64,000 nt of DNA from Gammaproteobacteria bacterium (GCA_021773815.1 JAJFJS010000080.1:1-64000); one strand, 5' to 3'. Positions 1 to 7,208 are shown, counted from the stretch's first letter. The notes: a model not told the origin generated them from the letters alone. Translations and numbers: made by a program.

Positions 1-62
1 TCACGGCGTGTCTCGGAAAGGTGCCGCTCCGTCATGTCGGCCCGTTCTCGATCTTTACGCAT
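1..62 (-). CDS. N-terminal fragment of a possible protein, cut by the window edge
   Basis: On the minus strand an ATG at 62 opens a frame that stays open to the window edge, giving about 20 highly charged residues (MRKDRERADMTERHLSETRR). An internal ATG (residue 10) is an alternative start. The MTERHLSET part faintly recalls the N-terminus of ADP-ribose pyrophosphatase-type NUDIX hydrolases, but the fragment is far too short to assign. It is listed only so the edge is not taken as empty. Confidence 0.25.
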   Translation of the reverse strand, partial: MRKDRERADMTERHLSETRR

Positions 63-117
63 GATCGATTCCAGCTATGTTCCAGGTCAAACACCGGTGA
101 CTTGATGGGACAGCAGT

Positions 118-133
118 GGTCTGACACCAATTA
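118..133 (+). repeat. Dispersed repeat containing GACACCAATTA
   Basis: The stretch GGTCTGACACCAATTA shares its 3' part (GACACCAATTA) with a copy at 29297-29314, where it reads GGGGTCAGACACCAATTA. A related palindrome occurs at 21128-21142. All three lie between genes. Short repeats of this look are common in gammaproteobacterial intergenic DNA and are sometimes linked to REP-type mobile palindromes. That link is an inference here. Confidence 0.5.
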
Positions 134-147
134 AATCCAGAACGACG

Positions 148-462
148 TCAGGTACCGGGCATCGGTGGGGCGGCTTCGTAGCAGGCGAAGTCGTAGATGC
201 CGGTGCCATCACGCAAGGGCGCAACCTCGTTGACGTATTTCTCGTCGGTAACGAAGCCCTGCAGCGCGGCCATATCGGGAAACACGCTGATGATCACGAC
301 TTTTCCCTTCAGCGCATCGCCCTTCAGTACCTCTGCCGCCGGGCCGCGCACGATGTAGTCGCCGCCATGCGCATGCATCAGTTTGGCCGATTCCACCGCG
401 TATTTTTTAAAGTTCTCGTTCGGGTCTGTGACCTGACAGACGGCAACCAGGTAAGCGGCCAT
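148..462 (-). CDS. DUF1330 family protein
   Basis: The product is 104 residues and begins MAAYLVAVCQVTDP. I chose this internal start rather than the longer frame because a good ribosome binding site (GAAGGAG) sits about eight bases upstream. DUF1330 proteins are small ferredoxin-like-fold (dimeric alpha-beta barrel) proteins of about 95 residues with no settled biochemical role. The typical features are present: an N-terminal YLV beta strand, a GGDYIVRG segment and a later strand KVVIISVFPDM. It stands alone, about 150 bases from the POT transporter gene on the same strand, with no sign of a shared pathway. Confidence 0.8.
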   Translation of the reverse strand: MAAYLVAVCQVTDPNENFKKYAVESAKLMHAHGGDYIVRGPAAEVLKGDALKGKVVIISVFPDMAALQGFVTDEKYVNEVAPLRDGTGIYDFACYEAAPPMPGT

Positions 463-615
463 GTGTTGTTCTCCTTCGGTTCTGAGCGTGAGGGTCGCCA
501 TTCTAGCCCGGAAATCTCGCCGGCATCCCGAGAGCCCGCGTGAATGGCGCAGTGCGGTCGGGAATGGACGGGCCGGCTGGATTGAGACCGGCGCCCCTCG
601 CGTGTTCGCGGGCCG

Positions 616-2118
616 CTAAAGAATATCACCCATCAACCGTCTAATCGGCCGCACGAAGACGGCCAGCAACAGGCCGCTGCCCGCCGTCGTCAGCACGATC
701 TGCAGGTACAGCGCGGGCATCGCATCGACGGCGTCGTCGCGGAACTCGCCGGCCAGGATGCCGGCGACAATCAGGCCGAGTGCGGAGCTGACGAACCAGA
801 TGCCCATCAGCTGTCCGCAATAGCGTTGCGGCGCCAGTTTTGTCATCGCGCTGAGCCCGACCGGGCTCAGCGCCAGTTCGCCCATCGTGTGCAGCAGGAA
901 CGTGAAAATCAGCCAGGTCGGCAGCACCTTGTCGCCGGCGACGACCAGTTGGGCCGCGCCGATCATCACGGCGAATCCGGCACCCAGCAGAATGAGGCCG
1001 CCGGCGAACTTGGCCGGGGTCGACGGATCCAGTTGCCGCCGGGCCAGTGCGACCCACAGCGCCGAGTACACGGGTGCGAGGATGATGATGAACGTCGGGT
1101 TCAGCGTCTGGAACCAGCCGGCGGGAATCTCGAAGGCACCGATCATTCGGTCGGTGTAGCGATCGGCGAACAGGTTCAGCGACGATCCGGCCTGCTCGAA
1201 CCCGGCCCAGAACATCGCCGATGCCAGGAACAAAATAAGGATGACGGTGACGCGCTTCTTTTCTTCGGCCGATAGCCCGCCGAACGCGAACAGTCCGACA
1301 AAATACAGGCCCGCGACCGCAGCAATAAACACCGTCGCCTTCTCGGCGAGCGACTGCGGATCGACGGTTATGGTTCCGGTCAGCAGCAACCCGCCGAGCA
1401 ATACGATTCCGCACAGCGCGGCGCCAACGATGCGCCAGCCGTTGCGTATCCGGCGCCGGTCGTCGCGGTTGTTGTGATCGAGGCTCGGCACGAGGCCGGC
1501 CGTACCGAGTCTCGGCGCGCTGAGCCGGAACTGGATCAGCCCGACCAGCATGCCGACGCCGGCGGCAGCGAAGCCGTAGTGCCAGCCGAAACGTTCGCTC
1601 TCGCCGAGCGTACTGCAGACCAGCGGGCCGAGTGCGCCGCCGACGTTGATGCCCATGTAGAAGATCGTGAAGCCGGCGTCACGCCGCGGATCGCCGGGGG
1701 CGTACATCGCGCCGACGACTGCGCTGATATTCGGTTTCAGCAGGCCGGTGCCGATGGCGACGAATGCGAGGCCGATAAAAAAAGCATACAGCGACGGGAT
1801 CGCGAGAATGAAATGCCCGCACATGATGATGATGCCGCCGAACCAGATCGTTTTCTGCGCGCCGAGCAACCGGTCGGCCAGCCAGCCGCCCGGCAGCGTC
1901 AGCAGGTAAACGCTGGCCGTATACAGCCCGTAGATCGCCGTTGCGCTGGCGTCCGTGAAGCCGAGCCCGCCGTCCTCAATCGCATCTACCATGAACAGCA
2001 CCAGCAGCGCCCGCATGCCGTAATAGCTCATGCGCTCCCACATCTCGGTGAAGAACAGCGTGCGCAGGCCGGCCGGATGACCGAACTGGTCCCCGGTCGT
2101 GCCGGCGTCAGACTTCAT
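616..2118 (-). CDS. POT/PTR2-family proton-coupled peptide transporter
   Basis: This 500-residue inner-membrane protein takes up di- and tripeptides with protons. The N-terminus carries the family signature ExxER-x-x-YYG (E25-M-W-E-R, then SYYGMRALL), which takes part in proton coupling. The rest is a chain of hydrophobic helices consistent with the 12 to 14 segments of the family. The length is normal for DtpA-like bacterial members. It ends about 45 bases before tatC on the same strand, so read-through into it is possible but not shown. Substrate range cannot be read from sequence. Confidence 0.9.
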   Translation of the reverse strand: MKSDAGTTGDQFGHPAGLRTLFFTEMWERMSYYGMRALLVLFMVDAIEDGGLGFTDASATAIYGLYTASVYLLTLPGGWLADRLLGAQKTIWFGGIIIMCGHFILAIPSLYAFFIGLAFVAIGTGLLKPNISAVVGAMYAPGDPRRDAGFTIFYMGINVGGALGPLVCSTLGESERFGWHYGFAAAGVGMLVGLIQFRLSAPRLGTAGLVPSLDHNNRDDRRRIRNGWRIVGAALCGIVLLGGLLLTGTITVDPQSLAEKATVFIAAVAGLYFVGLFAFGGLSAEEKKRVTVILILFLASAMFWAGFEQAGSSLNLFADRYTDRMIGAFEIPAGWFQTLNPTFIIILAPVYSALWVALARRQLDPSTPAKFAGGLILLGAGFAVMIGAAQLVVAGDKVLPTWLIFTFLLHTMGELALSPVGLSAMTKLAPQRYCGQLMGIWFVSSALGLIVAGILAGEFRDDAVDAMPALYLQIVLTTAGSGLLLAVFVRPIRRLMGDIL

Positions 2119-2163
2119 GTCGCGACCCCGGTAGCGAATGTGGCAGGTGGCTTCGGGCGAAGG

Positions 2164-2964
2164 TCATGCCGGCTTGTCACCGGCAATGTCGTTCTCGGCA
2201 CGCGCGCGGAGCAGCCATCGGGACATCAGGATGCCGGCCTCGAACAGCAGGTACACGGGTACCGCGAGCAGCGTTTGCGAAATCACGTCCGGCGGGGTCA
2301 GCAGCATGCCAAGGACGAATGCGCCGAGAAACACATACGGGCGCTTGCTCTTCAGGCTTTCCGTCGTGGTCAGCCCGGTCGCGACCAGCATGACCGTGGC
2401 GATCGGCACCTCGAACGCGAGGCCGAAGGCGAAAAAGATCGTCAGGATGAAATCGAGGTAGCTGTTGATGTCCGTCATCATCTGTACGCCCTCGGGCGTG
2501 ACGGCGGTAAAAAACGCGAACATCAGCGGAAATACGACGAAATAGGCAAACGCGATGCCAAGGTAAAACAGCACGATGCTCGATAACACGAGCGGCACCG
2601 CGAAACGCTTTTCCTTGCGATACAGTCCCGGCGCGACGAACGCCCAGACCTGATGAATCACGATCGGCATCGCGAAGAACAGTGCGACGAACAGCGTCGT
2701 CTTGAACGGCGTCAAGAACGGCGAGGCGACCTGCGTCGCGATCATCGACGAACCCTCGGGCAACTGGTCGATCAGCGGGTCGGCCACCATCGAGAAAATC
2801 TGCTGCGCGAACGGGACGAGACAGAGAAACACGATCAATACTGCGGCGCTGGCCTTAACCAGGCGTGAGCGCAACTCGACCAGGTGCGAGATCAGCGTGC
2901 CTTCTTCGAGGTGCTCTTCGTCGTCCTCGGCGGCGGGTTTCGTATTGGCGTCGGGTTCGGTCAT
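2164..2964 (-). CDS. tatC: Sec-independent protein translocase subunit TatC
   Basis: TatC is the multispanning receptor of the twin-arginine translocase, which exports folded proteins. The 266-residue product begins with an acidic tail and then the conserved cytosolic segment around LISHLVELRSRL (about residues 24-35). Six hydrophobic segments follow. The conserved Pro/Phe-rich loop (VASPFLTPFKTT) and the region GLAFEVPIA (helix 4, with the key Glu) are visible. The gene is third in tatA-tatB-tatC order on the minus strand, 24 bases after tatB. The TRAP solute-binding lipoprotein at 7796 starts MKRREV and might be a Tat client. Confidence 0.97.
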   Translation of the reverse strand: MTEPDANTKPAAEDDEEHLEEGTLISHLVELRSRLVKASAAVLIVFLCLVPFAQQIFSMVADPLIDQLPEGSSMIATQVASPFLTPFKTTLFVALFFAMPIVIHQVWAFVAPGLYRKEKRFAVPLVLSSIVLFYLGIAFAYFVVFPLMFAFFTAVTPEGVQMMTDINSYLDFILTIFFAFGLAFEVPIATVMLVATGLTTTESLKSKRPYVFLGAFVLGMLLTPPDVISQTLLAVPVYLLFEAGILMSRWLLRARAENDIAGDKPA

Positions 2965-2988
2965 GATGCGGAGCGCCGGCCGGTGACA

Positions 2989-3315
2989 CTAGCGAGTGTC
3001 GGTGGTGTCTTCGGCATCGGGTGTCGGCGCGGCGGCAACCTCGTCGTCATGCGTCGACGGGTCGAGATCGTCCATGCCGGGACGGTGATAATCGGGGGTC
3101 TCGGAGGGCTGAGGCGGCGGCGACGGAAAAGGCGCCTTGCCCTCGATATCGTTGATCTCGGTGCGAATCTGGTTCGTCAGCTGGCGCGCCATGCGCCGCG
3201 CTTGTCCCGCCCAGTTGCCAACCTGCATCGCGACCTTCGGCAGCCGCTCGGGCCCGAGAATGATCAGACCGAGGCCGAACAGAATGACCAGTTCCCAGAA
3301 GCCGACGTCGAACAT
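2989..3315 (-). CDS. tatB: Sec-independent protein translocase subunit TatB
   Basis: TatB forms the substrate receptor with TatC. The 108-residue product has one N-terminal membrane helix (MFDVGFWELVILFGLGLII), then the hinge GPERLP, an amphipathic helix (KVAMQVGNWAGQARRMARQ) and a long disordered acidic and proline-rich tail. The MFDVGFWE start and the Glu in the helix separate it from TatA. It lies six bases downstream of tatA, so the two are surely co-transcribed. Confidence 0.96.
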   Translation of the reverse strand: MFDVGFWELVILFGLGLIILGPERLPKVAMQVGNWAGQARRMARQLTNQIRTEINDIEGKAPFPSPPPQPSETPDYHRPGMDDLDPSTHDDEVAAAPTPDAEDTTDTR

Positions 3316-3321
3316 GCCGGA

Positions 3322-3570
3322 TCAGGACGTACGGTTCCGGTCGGTCTGCCGCTCTTCTCCGTGTTGCTCGGAGAATTCCGCGTCGGGTTCGTCGAGCTTC
3401 TTCGGGTCCGTCACCTCATCCTTTTCAGCATCGGACATCGCCTTGCGGAAGCCCTTGACGGCTCCGCCGAGGTCGCCACCGATGCTGCCGAGCTTCTTCG
3501 TGCCGAATATCACGACGACGATCAGCAGGACGATCAACAATTGCCACAGGCTTATTCCGCCAAATCCCAT
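3322..3570 (-). CDS. tatA: Sec-independent protein translocase subunit TatA
   Basis: TatA oligomerises to form or destabilise the export pore. I place the start at [10 protein letters not shown] (82 residues), preceded by GGAG at a good distance, instead of the 16-residue longer frame. One membrane helix ([13 protein letters not shown]) is followed by TKKL and the amphipathic helix around [18 protein letters not shown]. The tail is acidic and charged. It is the first gene of the tatABC operon on the minus strand. Confidence 0.96.
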   Translation of the reverse strand: MGFGGISLWQLLIVLLIVVVIFGTKKLGSIGGDLGGAVKGFRKAMSDAEKDEVTDPKKLDEPDAEFSEQHGEERQTDRNRTS

Positions 3571-3693
3571 AATGTTCACTCCATGTGGTCGACACAGCGT
3601 CACGCGAGCTTGCGGCAACGCACCGCCCGAGCTTGGCTGAAATCAGACGACTATGATACGTCAAAAGCCTGCGATTCCGGCGACATCAAGCGG

Positions 3694-4155
3694 TCAGGAG
3701 TTGTCCGTACGCGGTGGTGGGACTTCGAGCCAGAACGTCACCGGCCCCCGGTTCACGAGGTGCACATCCATATCGGCGCCGAAGCGACCGGTTTGCACGG
3801 TCTGGCCGGCGGCGCGCAGGGCCGCGACGAGTTCATCGAACCTTGCGCGCCCGACATCCGGTTCCGCCGCCCCGCTGAAACTGGCCCGGTTGCCGGTGTC
3901 GGTATCGGCGGCCAGCGTGAACTGGGGGACCAGCAGCAGCGCGCCGCCGGTCTCGGCCAGGCTCAGGTTCATGCGTCCGGCCGCATCTGCAAAGACCCGG
4001 TAGGCCAGCAGACGTTCGGCCAGCCGCGCGGCCTGCGCCGGCCCGTCGCCGCGCTGCACACCGACGAGGACTGCCAGTCCCGGGCCGATTTGGCCGATGA
4101 TGGCGCCGTCGACCTTGACCTTCGCTTCGGTAACGCGCTGCAGTAAGCCGATCAT
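3694..4155 (-). CDS. dtd: D-aminoacyl-tRNA deacylase
   Basis: Dtd hydrolyses D-aminoacyl-tRNAs and glycyl-tRNA-Ala, preventing D-residue misincorporation. The 153-residue product matches the family length. The cross-subunit Gly-cisPro motif is intact (NRGPVT near residue 135). The other active-site motif, SQxxT in E. coli numbering 77-80, reads P77-Q78-F79-T80, so the usual Ser is Pro while Gln and Thr are kept. The gene is about 75 bases upstream of the tat cluster start on the same strand. The transposon lies between its 5' side and the TRAP gene. Confidence 0.95.
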   Translation of the reverse strand: MIGLLQRVTEAKVKVDGAIIGQIGPGLAVLVGVQRGDGPAQAARLAERLLAYRVFADAAGRMNLSLAETGGALLLVPQFTLAADTDTGNRASFSGAAEPDVGRARFDELVAALRAAGQTVQTGRFGADMDVHLVNRGPVTFWLEVPPPRTDNS

Positions 4156-4327
4156 GGGAATCTCCGGATGCCGATGGCCGCGATTCTAGCAACTCGGCCG
4201 GCTGCCCCGCACGGTGACGGGTATTCCAGTGGTAAATTTAATATCCCACAATTTTTGTGATTACGTCGACGAAACGCATTAATGCCTGATAAATAGCAAA
4301 AAATGGCTTTTGGTGGAAAAAGCAAGA

Positions 4328-4335
4328 TAAATAAT
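4328..4335 (+). repeat. Target-site duplication, left copy (TAAATAAT)
   Basis: The 8-bp sequence TAAATAAT directly abuts the left terminal inverted repeat and is repeated exactly at 7620-7627, directly abutting the right one. An 8-bp, AT-rich duplication is what IS1595-family transposition is known to leave. The perfect copy suggests a recent insertion as one unit. Confidence 0.88.
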
Positions 4336-4361
4336 CGGAAGTATGTACTTGTTGAAAATCG
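4336..4361 (+). repeat. Left terminal inverted repeat of the transposon
   Basis: These 26 bases, starting CGGAAGTATGTACTT, match the reverse complement of 7594-7619 at 23 of 26 positions. The outer end begins CGG right after the TAAATAAT duplication. This is the expected binding site of the transposase at 4913-5908. Confidence 0.88.
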
Positions 4362-4394
4362 GCATCCTGCCGTTTTGAAGGGCAAGTGGGATCT

Positions 4395-4586
4395 TTAGTC
4401 GATTTTGAGAGTGCCAGCCTCTTGGAGTCGCTGCAATTCCTGGCGAATTAGCTGCTCTGCTGCCTCAGATGGGTTCTTCCCATAGAAGCCAGTCTGAACA
4501 AGGGCTTCAAGGTATTGAATGACGACTGGGTTCGTTGAAAGCGATAATTTGACCGTTTCGAGGGAATTTTCAGTGCGGCCCGCCAT
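4395..4586 (-). CDS. Small ribbon-helix-helix-like protein of unknown function
   Basis: A 63-residue product starting MAGRTENSLETVKLSLS. One short strand (VKLSLS) is followed by two helices (NPVVIQYLEALVQTG and NPSEAAEQLIRQELQRL), an arrangement like ribbon-helix-helix DNA-binding or antitoxin proteins. I do not recognise a named family. It sits inside the transposon between the left terminal repeat and the Cys-like tRNA, on the transposase strand. A promoter is visible upstream (4621-4649). It could regulate transposition or the passengers, but that is a guess. Confidence 0.7.
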   Translation of the reverse strand: MAGRTENSLETVKLSLSTNPVVIQYLEALVQTGFYGKNPSEAAEQLIRQELQRLQEAGTLKID

Positions 4587-4620
4587 AAGAATTGCATTCT
4601 TTTGTTATTATTATGCTATT

Positions 4621-4649
4621 CTTATACGGCATTAATTATAGGGTGGCAA
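4621..4649 (-). promoter_or_regulatory. Sigma70-type promoter for the small RHH-like gene
   Basis: On the minus strand TTGCCA (4649-4644) and TATAAG (4626-4621) are separated by exactly 17 bases, about 35 bases upstream of the ATG at 4586. This is a plausible vegetative promoter, which would make the small gene independently expressed from the tRNA and transposase. Confidence 0.5.
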
Positions 4650-4717
4650 TAGGGTGCTAAGACCTGATATTGTGAACGGCCGCCCAGAACTGACTTACGA
4701 TTAGAATTAAAAAGGTG

Positions 4718-4791
4718 AGGCTAGGGCCGGAATCGAACCGTGCTTCCCCCGAATTGCAACGCCGGGTGCATAACCAATCTGCCACCTAGCC
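4718..4791 (-). tRNA. Cysteine-like tRNA with abnormal anticodon loop and T stem (possible pseudo-tRNA)
   Basis: The minus strand folds as a tRNA: acceptor GGCTAGG/CCTAGCC, D arm GCA/TGC with loop GATTGGTTA, anticodon arm CCCGG/TCGGG, and T loop TTCGATT. The loop contains TTGCAA, as in bacterial tRNA-Cys (anticodon GCA), and the D arm is Cys-like. Two oddities: the anticodon loop is 9 nt (CGTTGCAAT; removing CG restores a normal loop), and the T stem has only 3 good pairs (CGG/CCG). The acceptor can extend outward to 9 bp (4793-4785 with 4725-4717). No CCA is encoded. Long-acceptor, short-T-stem tRNAs exist in nature, so this may be functional or decayed. Confidence 0.65.
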
Positions 4792-4800
4792 TCAAACTGG

Positions 4801-4824
4801 AAAGCCCGCCGAATGGCGGGTTTT
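4801..4824 (-). terminator. GC hairpin between transposase and Cys-like tRNA
   Basis: A 10-bp stem (one G-T wobble) with loop ATTC lies 88 bases past the transposase stop and ends about eight bases before the tRNA 5' end. In the minus direction it ends GCGGGCTTT. In the plus direction it is followed by a TTTTTC run, so it could also act as a terminator there. A matching hairpin precedes the other tRNA at 7230-7252. Confidence 0.55.
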
Positions 4825-4912
4825 TCTTTGCGCCGCACAAAATGCCGAGTGAGTTTAACACAAGATCCAGTGATGCCCGCTAGATCATGGCACAACATAT
4901 TGTGCCCTCGAT

Positions 4913-5908
4913 CTAGCGCAAGTCTGGCTGTAACTGCGCCGGTAGAACATTGCCGCGACTGGTCACTGGGTCTCGGTAGCGGAGCCGCTTTCCGTCCGCT
5001 GCCTGAATAGCGGCTACGGTTCGTTCGCCGTCAGTCATGCCCCGTCGGTTGTACCGGAACTCATATTCAGCCATATACCGGTGCAGATGCTTTTTGCTGA
5101 CGCTGTGATAAATGCCGTTCAGGCCACGTTTGACGATTGAGAAGTAGCCCTCAACGGTATTGGTCGTCACTTCGCCCCGCACGTACTCGCCAGCGGTGTG
5201 TTTTACAGTGTCGTGACCGGCAAACTCTGGCCCAATGCCCCGGTATTGCCTGGCTTCGTCGGTCATGATCCGGGCGCGGCGATCCACGTTATCTCGGATC
5301 GCCTGCTTCAGCGTCTTTGCCGTCACGTCGGGGACAACCATGGACCGGACGCGACCGCCGCGCTCAACCATTGCCATCACGGGCGCTTTGCTCGACCAGG
5401 CCTTGCGCTTGTCGCGGGGGTGACGGGGTTTGCCGCCTAAATAGGTTTCATCCACTTCCACGATCCCGGTCAGTGGGTTGCCGTCATCTGGGGCCATGGC
5501 GAACCGGATGCGGTGCATCATGAACAGGGCCGATTTGTAGCTGAGGCCCGTCTGTCGCTTAATTTCCAGCGCAGACACGCCTTTCTTGGACGTTGCAGCA
5601 CGCCAAAAGCCGAAACACCAGTGGCGCATGGGGATACGGGAATCCTCGAATACGGTCCCGGTGCGAACGCTATAGAGGCTGGAGCAATCCCGGCAGCGCC
5701 AACGGTTATGCTTCTCGCGGCCGCCTTGGCGGGACATCATCTTATATACGTCCATGCCGCCGCACTTGGGGCAGGCCGGAGAGTCGCCCCACCGTTGCTT
5801 TTCCATGAACTCAACAGCTGCAGCTTCATCTGCGCATGCTGCTGGCAGATCTTGGATGACGCTGTCGTCTTTTGTGGACCTGTTCTGTACCTTAGCCATA
5901 ATAGTCAT
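4913..5908 (-). CDS. tnpA: IS1595-family (ISXO2-like) transposase
   Basis: A 331-residue DDE transposase that moves the element. An N-terminal zinc ribbon is seen (C46-P-K-C49 and C72-R-D-C75). The catalytic core has D153 in VEVDETYLGG, D217 in IMTDEARQY and E253 in NTVEGYFS, spaced as in the IS1595 family. The first ATG (5908) or the one at residue 4 (5899) could be the start; neither has a strong binding site. The frame is intact, so the element may be active. It faces away from the toxin-antitoxin operon across a 104-bp divergent control region. Confidence 0.95.
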   Translation of the reverse strand: MTIMAKVQNRSTKDDSVIQDLPAACADEAAAVEFMEKQRWGDSPACPKCGGMDVYKMMSRQGGREKHNRWRCRDCSSLYSVRTGTVFEDSRIPMRHWCFGFWRAATSKKGVSALEIKRQTGLSYKSALFMMHRIRFAMAPDDGNPLTGIVEVDETYLGGKPRHPRDKRKAWSSKAPVMAMVERGGRVRSMVVPDVTAKTLKQAIRDNVDRRARIMTDEARQYRGIGPEFAGHDTVKHTAGEYVRGEVTTNTVEGYFSIVKRGLNGIYHSVSKKHLHRYMAEYEFRYNRRGMTDGERTVAAIQAADGKRLRYRDPVTSRGNVLPAQLQPDLR

Positions 5909-5940
5909 TATACTTGATGAAATAACAACGTCAAGCCGTA

Positions 5941-6004
5941 TATCATAAAAATGTGATATAGTTCTCGACGCGCGGTAACCATTGGGTTATCATAAAAATG
6001 TGAT
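5941..6004 (+). promoter_or_regulatory. Two direct copies of a palindromic operator upstream of the toxin-antitoxin operon
   Basis: The 17-base unit TATCATAAAAATGTGAT occurs at 5941-5957 and again at 5988-6004, 47 bases apart. Its core is an imperfect palindrome (ATCA...TGAT). The copies lie in the divergent region between the transposase (start 5908) and the toxin gene (start 6013), the second ending eight bases before the toxin start. This is what an autoregulating Xre-type antitoxin operator looks like, and it might also repress the transposase. Binding is inferred. Confidence 0.7.
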
Positions 6005-6012
6005 TAAGATAG

Positions 6013-6399
6013 ATGAGCCACTGGTTTTTCCGAGATTACGTCGATCAACACGGTTGCAACTTGATTCGGCGATGGTTAGATGAAGAGCCGCCCGCGGTGC
6101 AAATGAAGATAGATGCATTTATTCGTAGCCTGGAGACCATGCCGAAGTTAAAGCCGCCTTATTCCAAGGTTCTTAAGGGCAAATGTGAAGGCTTGATAGA
6201 GCTTCGGATTTTCCAAAATAACAAGCAATATCGACCGCTTGCTTACTATGGTCCCAGAAGGCACCAGGTCACTATTTTGAATTGTGCGATAGAAAAAGGA
6301 GGACAGTTTGAGCCAAAAGACGCCTGTGATATTGCACTTCGACGAAGGGCGATCGTCGAATCTGACTCAACTAGAAGCTGTGAACACGAATACGACTAA
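6013..6399 (+). CDS. HigB/RelE-type toxin (phage Gp49-like family)
   Basis: A 128-residue protein of the RelE/ParE superfamily, whose HigB members cleave mRNA on the ribosome. Visible family features include FIRSLETMPKLKPPYSKVLKG, then GLIELRIF and YRPLAYYGPRRHQVTILNC, matching the strands of Gp49-like toxins. The last 30 residues run past the usual family end and overlap the antitoxin gene by 92 bases. The toxin comes first, as in higBA operons. It lies within the transposon and may stabilise it. Toxicity is not shown. Confidence 0.85.
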   Translation: MSHWFFRDYVDQHGCNLIRRWLDEEPPAVQMKIDAFIRSLETMPKLKPPYSKVLKGKCEGLIELRIFQNNKQYRPLAYYGPRRHQVTILNCAIEKGGQFEPKDACDIALRRRAIVESDSTRSCEHEYD

Positions 6400-6976
6400 A
6401 CGACGACAACTTGTATCGCGATTAAAGCGCGGCAAGGAATATCGCGATCTCTTTGTTGAAAATGAGATTGCGGTTGGAATTCCTATCCAAATTCGAGCGA
6501 TGCGCGATAAAAAGAACTGGACACAGAAAGAACTAGGCGAACGGACAGGCAAACGGCAAAGCGTTATCAGCCAGTTAGAGAACCCCGGTTATGGGAAGCT
6601 GACGCTAAGCACTCTGAAAACATTAGCCTCTGCTTTTGACGTTGGATTGATGGTTCGGTTTGTGCCTTTTAGTGAACTTATTTCAAGGGCGGCCAATTTA
6701 TCGGAGGACGACGTATCTGTCCAAAGCTTTTCTGATGATGAGCAGTTATTGCCAATTCAGCGAGACACTAAATCCGAACAGATACAGAAGATATGGCGCG
6801 ACCATATTCGCCCCAAGTCTCGCGCACAACTCGACGATTCTCCATATCAGGCCAAAAATATTGTTTTAAGCGATGGGATCAACAATGACAACGACTACCG
6901 AACCGACACTGCGACCAGTCAGTGCAGTTACACATACTGCACAACCAACAACAATCCAGACGTATTACGCAAATAA
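6308..6976 (+). CDS. HigA-like Xre-family antitoxin/regulator, TTG start
   Basis: A 222-residue protein with a helix-turn-helix Xre domain at about residues 62-116 (IQIRAMRDKKNWTQKELGERT, then RQSVISQLEN). I accept the TTG at 6308 because a near-perfect Shine-Dalgarno sequence (AGGAGG) sits five bases upstream. A GTG at 6380 would leave the HTH intact. The C-terminal half is polar, with no recognised domain, and the last part overlaps the next gene. It probably neutralises the preceding toxin and represses the operon through the repeats at 5941-6004. Confidence 0.82.
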   Translation: MSQKTPVILHFDEGRSSNLTQLEAVNTNTTKRRQLVSRLKRGKEYRDLFVENEIAVGIPIQIRAMRDKKNWTQKELGERTGKRQSVISQLENPGYGKLTLSTLKTLASAFDVGLMVRFVPFSELISRAANLSEDDVSVQSFSDDEQLLPIQRDTKSEQIQKIWRDHIRPKSRAQLDDSPYQAKNIVLSDGINNDNDYRTDTATSQCSYTYCTTNNNPDVLRK

Positions 6977-7208
6977 CGTCAAACTGCAGGTGACTCAATG
7001 GGACTTCAAGCTGACGTTTGGTGAGATAGCTGAACTGTCTCAGGACGGCGTTTTGCATTTCCTGGATAAAGTTGCTGTCTATATGTCTCCAGAACATACG
7101 AAGGCATTTGCACAAACCTTACTCGCCAATGTGAATAAGTATGAACGCGATATTGGGAAAATCCCCACAATGGGGGCTGTCGCTGACAGCGCGGTGGACA
7201 CTGAATAG
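6873..7208 (+). CDS. DUF3467 family protein
   Basis: A 111-residue protein (107 if the ATG at 6885 is used). After a Thr/Pro-rich start it shows the DUF3467 pattern: NNVKLQVTQWDFKLTFGEIAE, then VYMSPEHTKAF and a helix ending in YERDIGKIP. The family has no known function. It overlaps the antitoxin gene by 104 bases, so it belongs to the same transcript, and is followed by a hairpin and the class II tRNA. Confidence 0.8.
   Translation: MGSTMTTTTEPTLRPVSAVTHTAQPTTIQTYYANNVKLQVTQWDFKLTFGEIAELSQDGVLHFLDKVAVYMSPEHTKAFAQTLLANVNKYERDIGKIPTMGAVADSAVDTE

Noticed and set aside
1474-2586. Long plus-strand frame of 370 codons
   Set aside because: Antisense to the POT transporter and tatC, both clear; Arg/Ala-rich mirror translation with no family likeness.
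2884-4146. Plus-strand frame of 420 codons
   Set aside because: Antisense to tatB, tatA and dtd; these are well supported on the other strand.
4152-4385. 77-codon minus frame at the transposon left end
   Set aside because: Crosses the target duplication and terminal repeat; no family likeness or binding site.
4707-4898. 63-codon minus frame over the Cys-like tRNA
   Set aside because: It overlaps a cloverleaf and a hairpin and looks like neither neighbour.
5941-6004. Two direct repeats considered as a CRISPR seed
   Set aside because: Only two units, palindromic, in a promoter position before a toxin-antitoxin operon; no cas genes.
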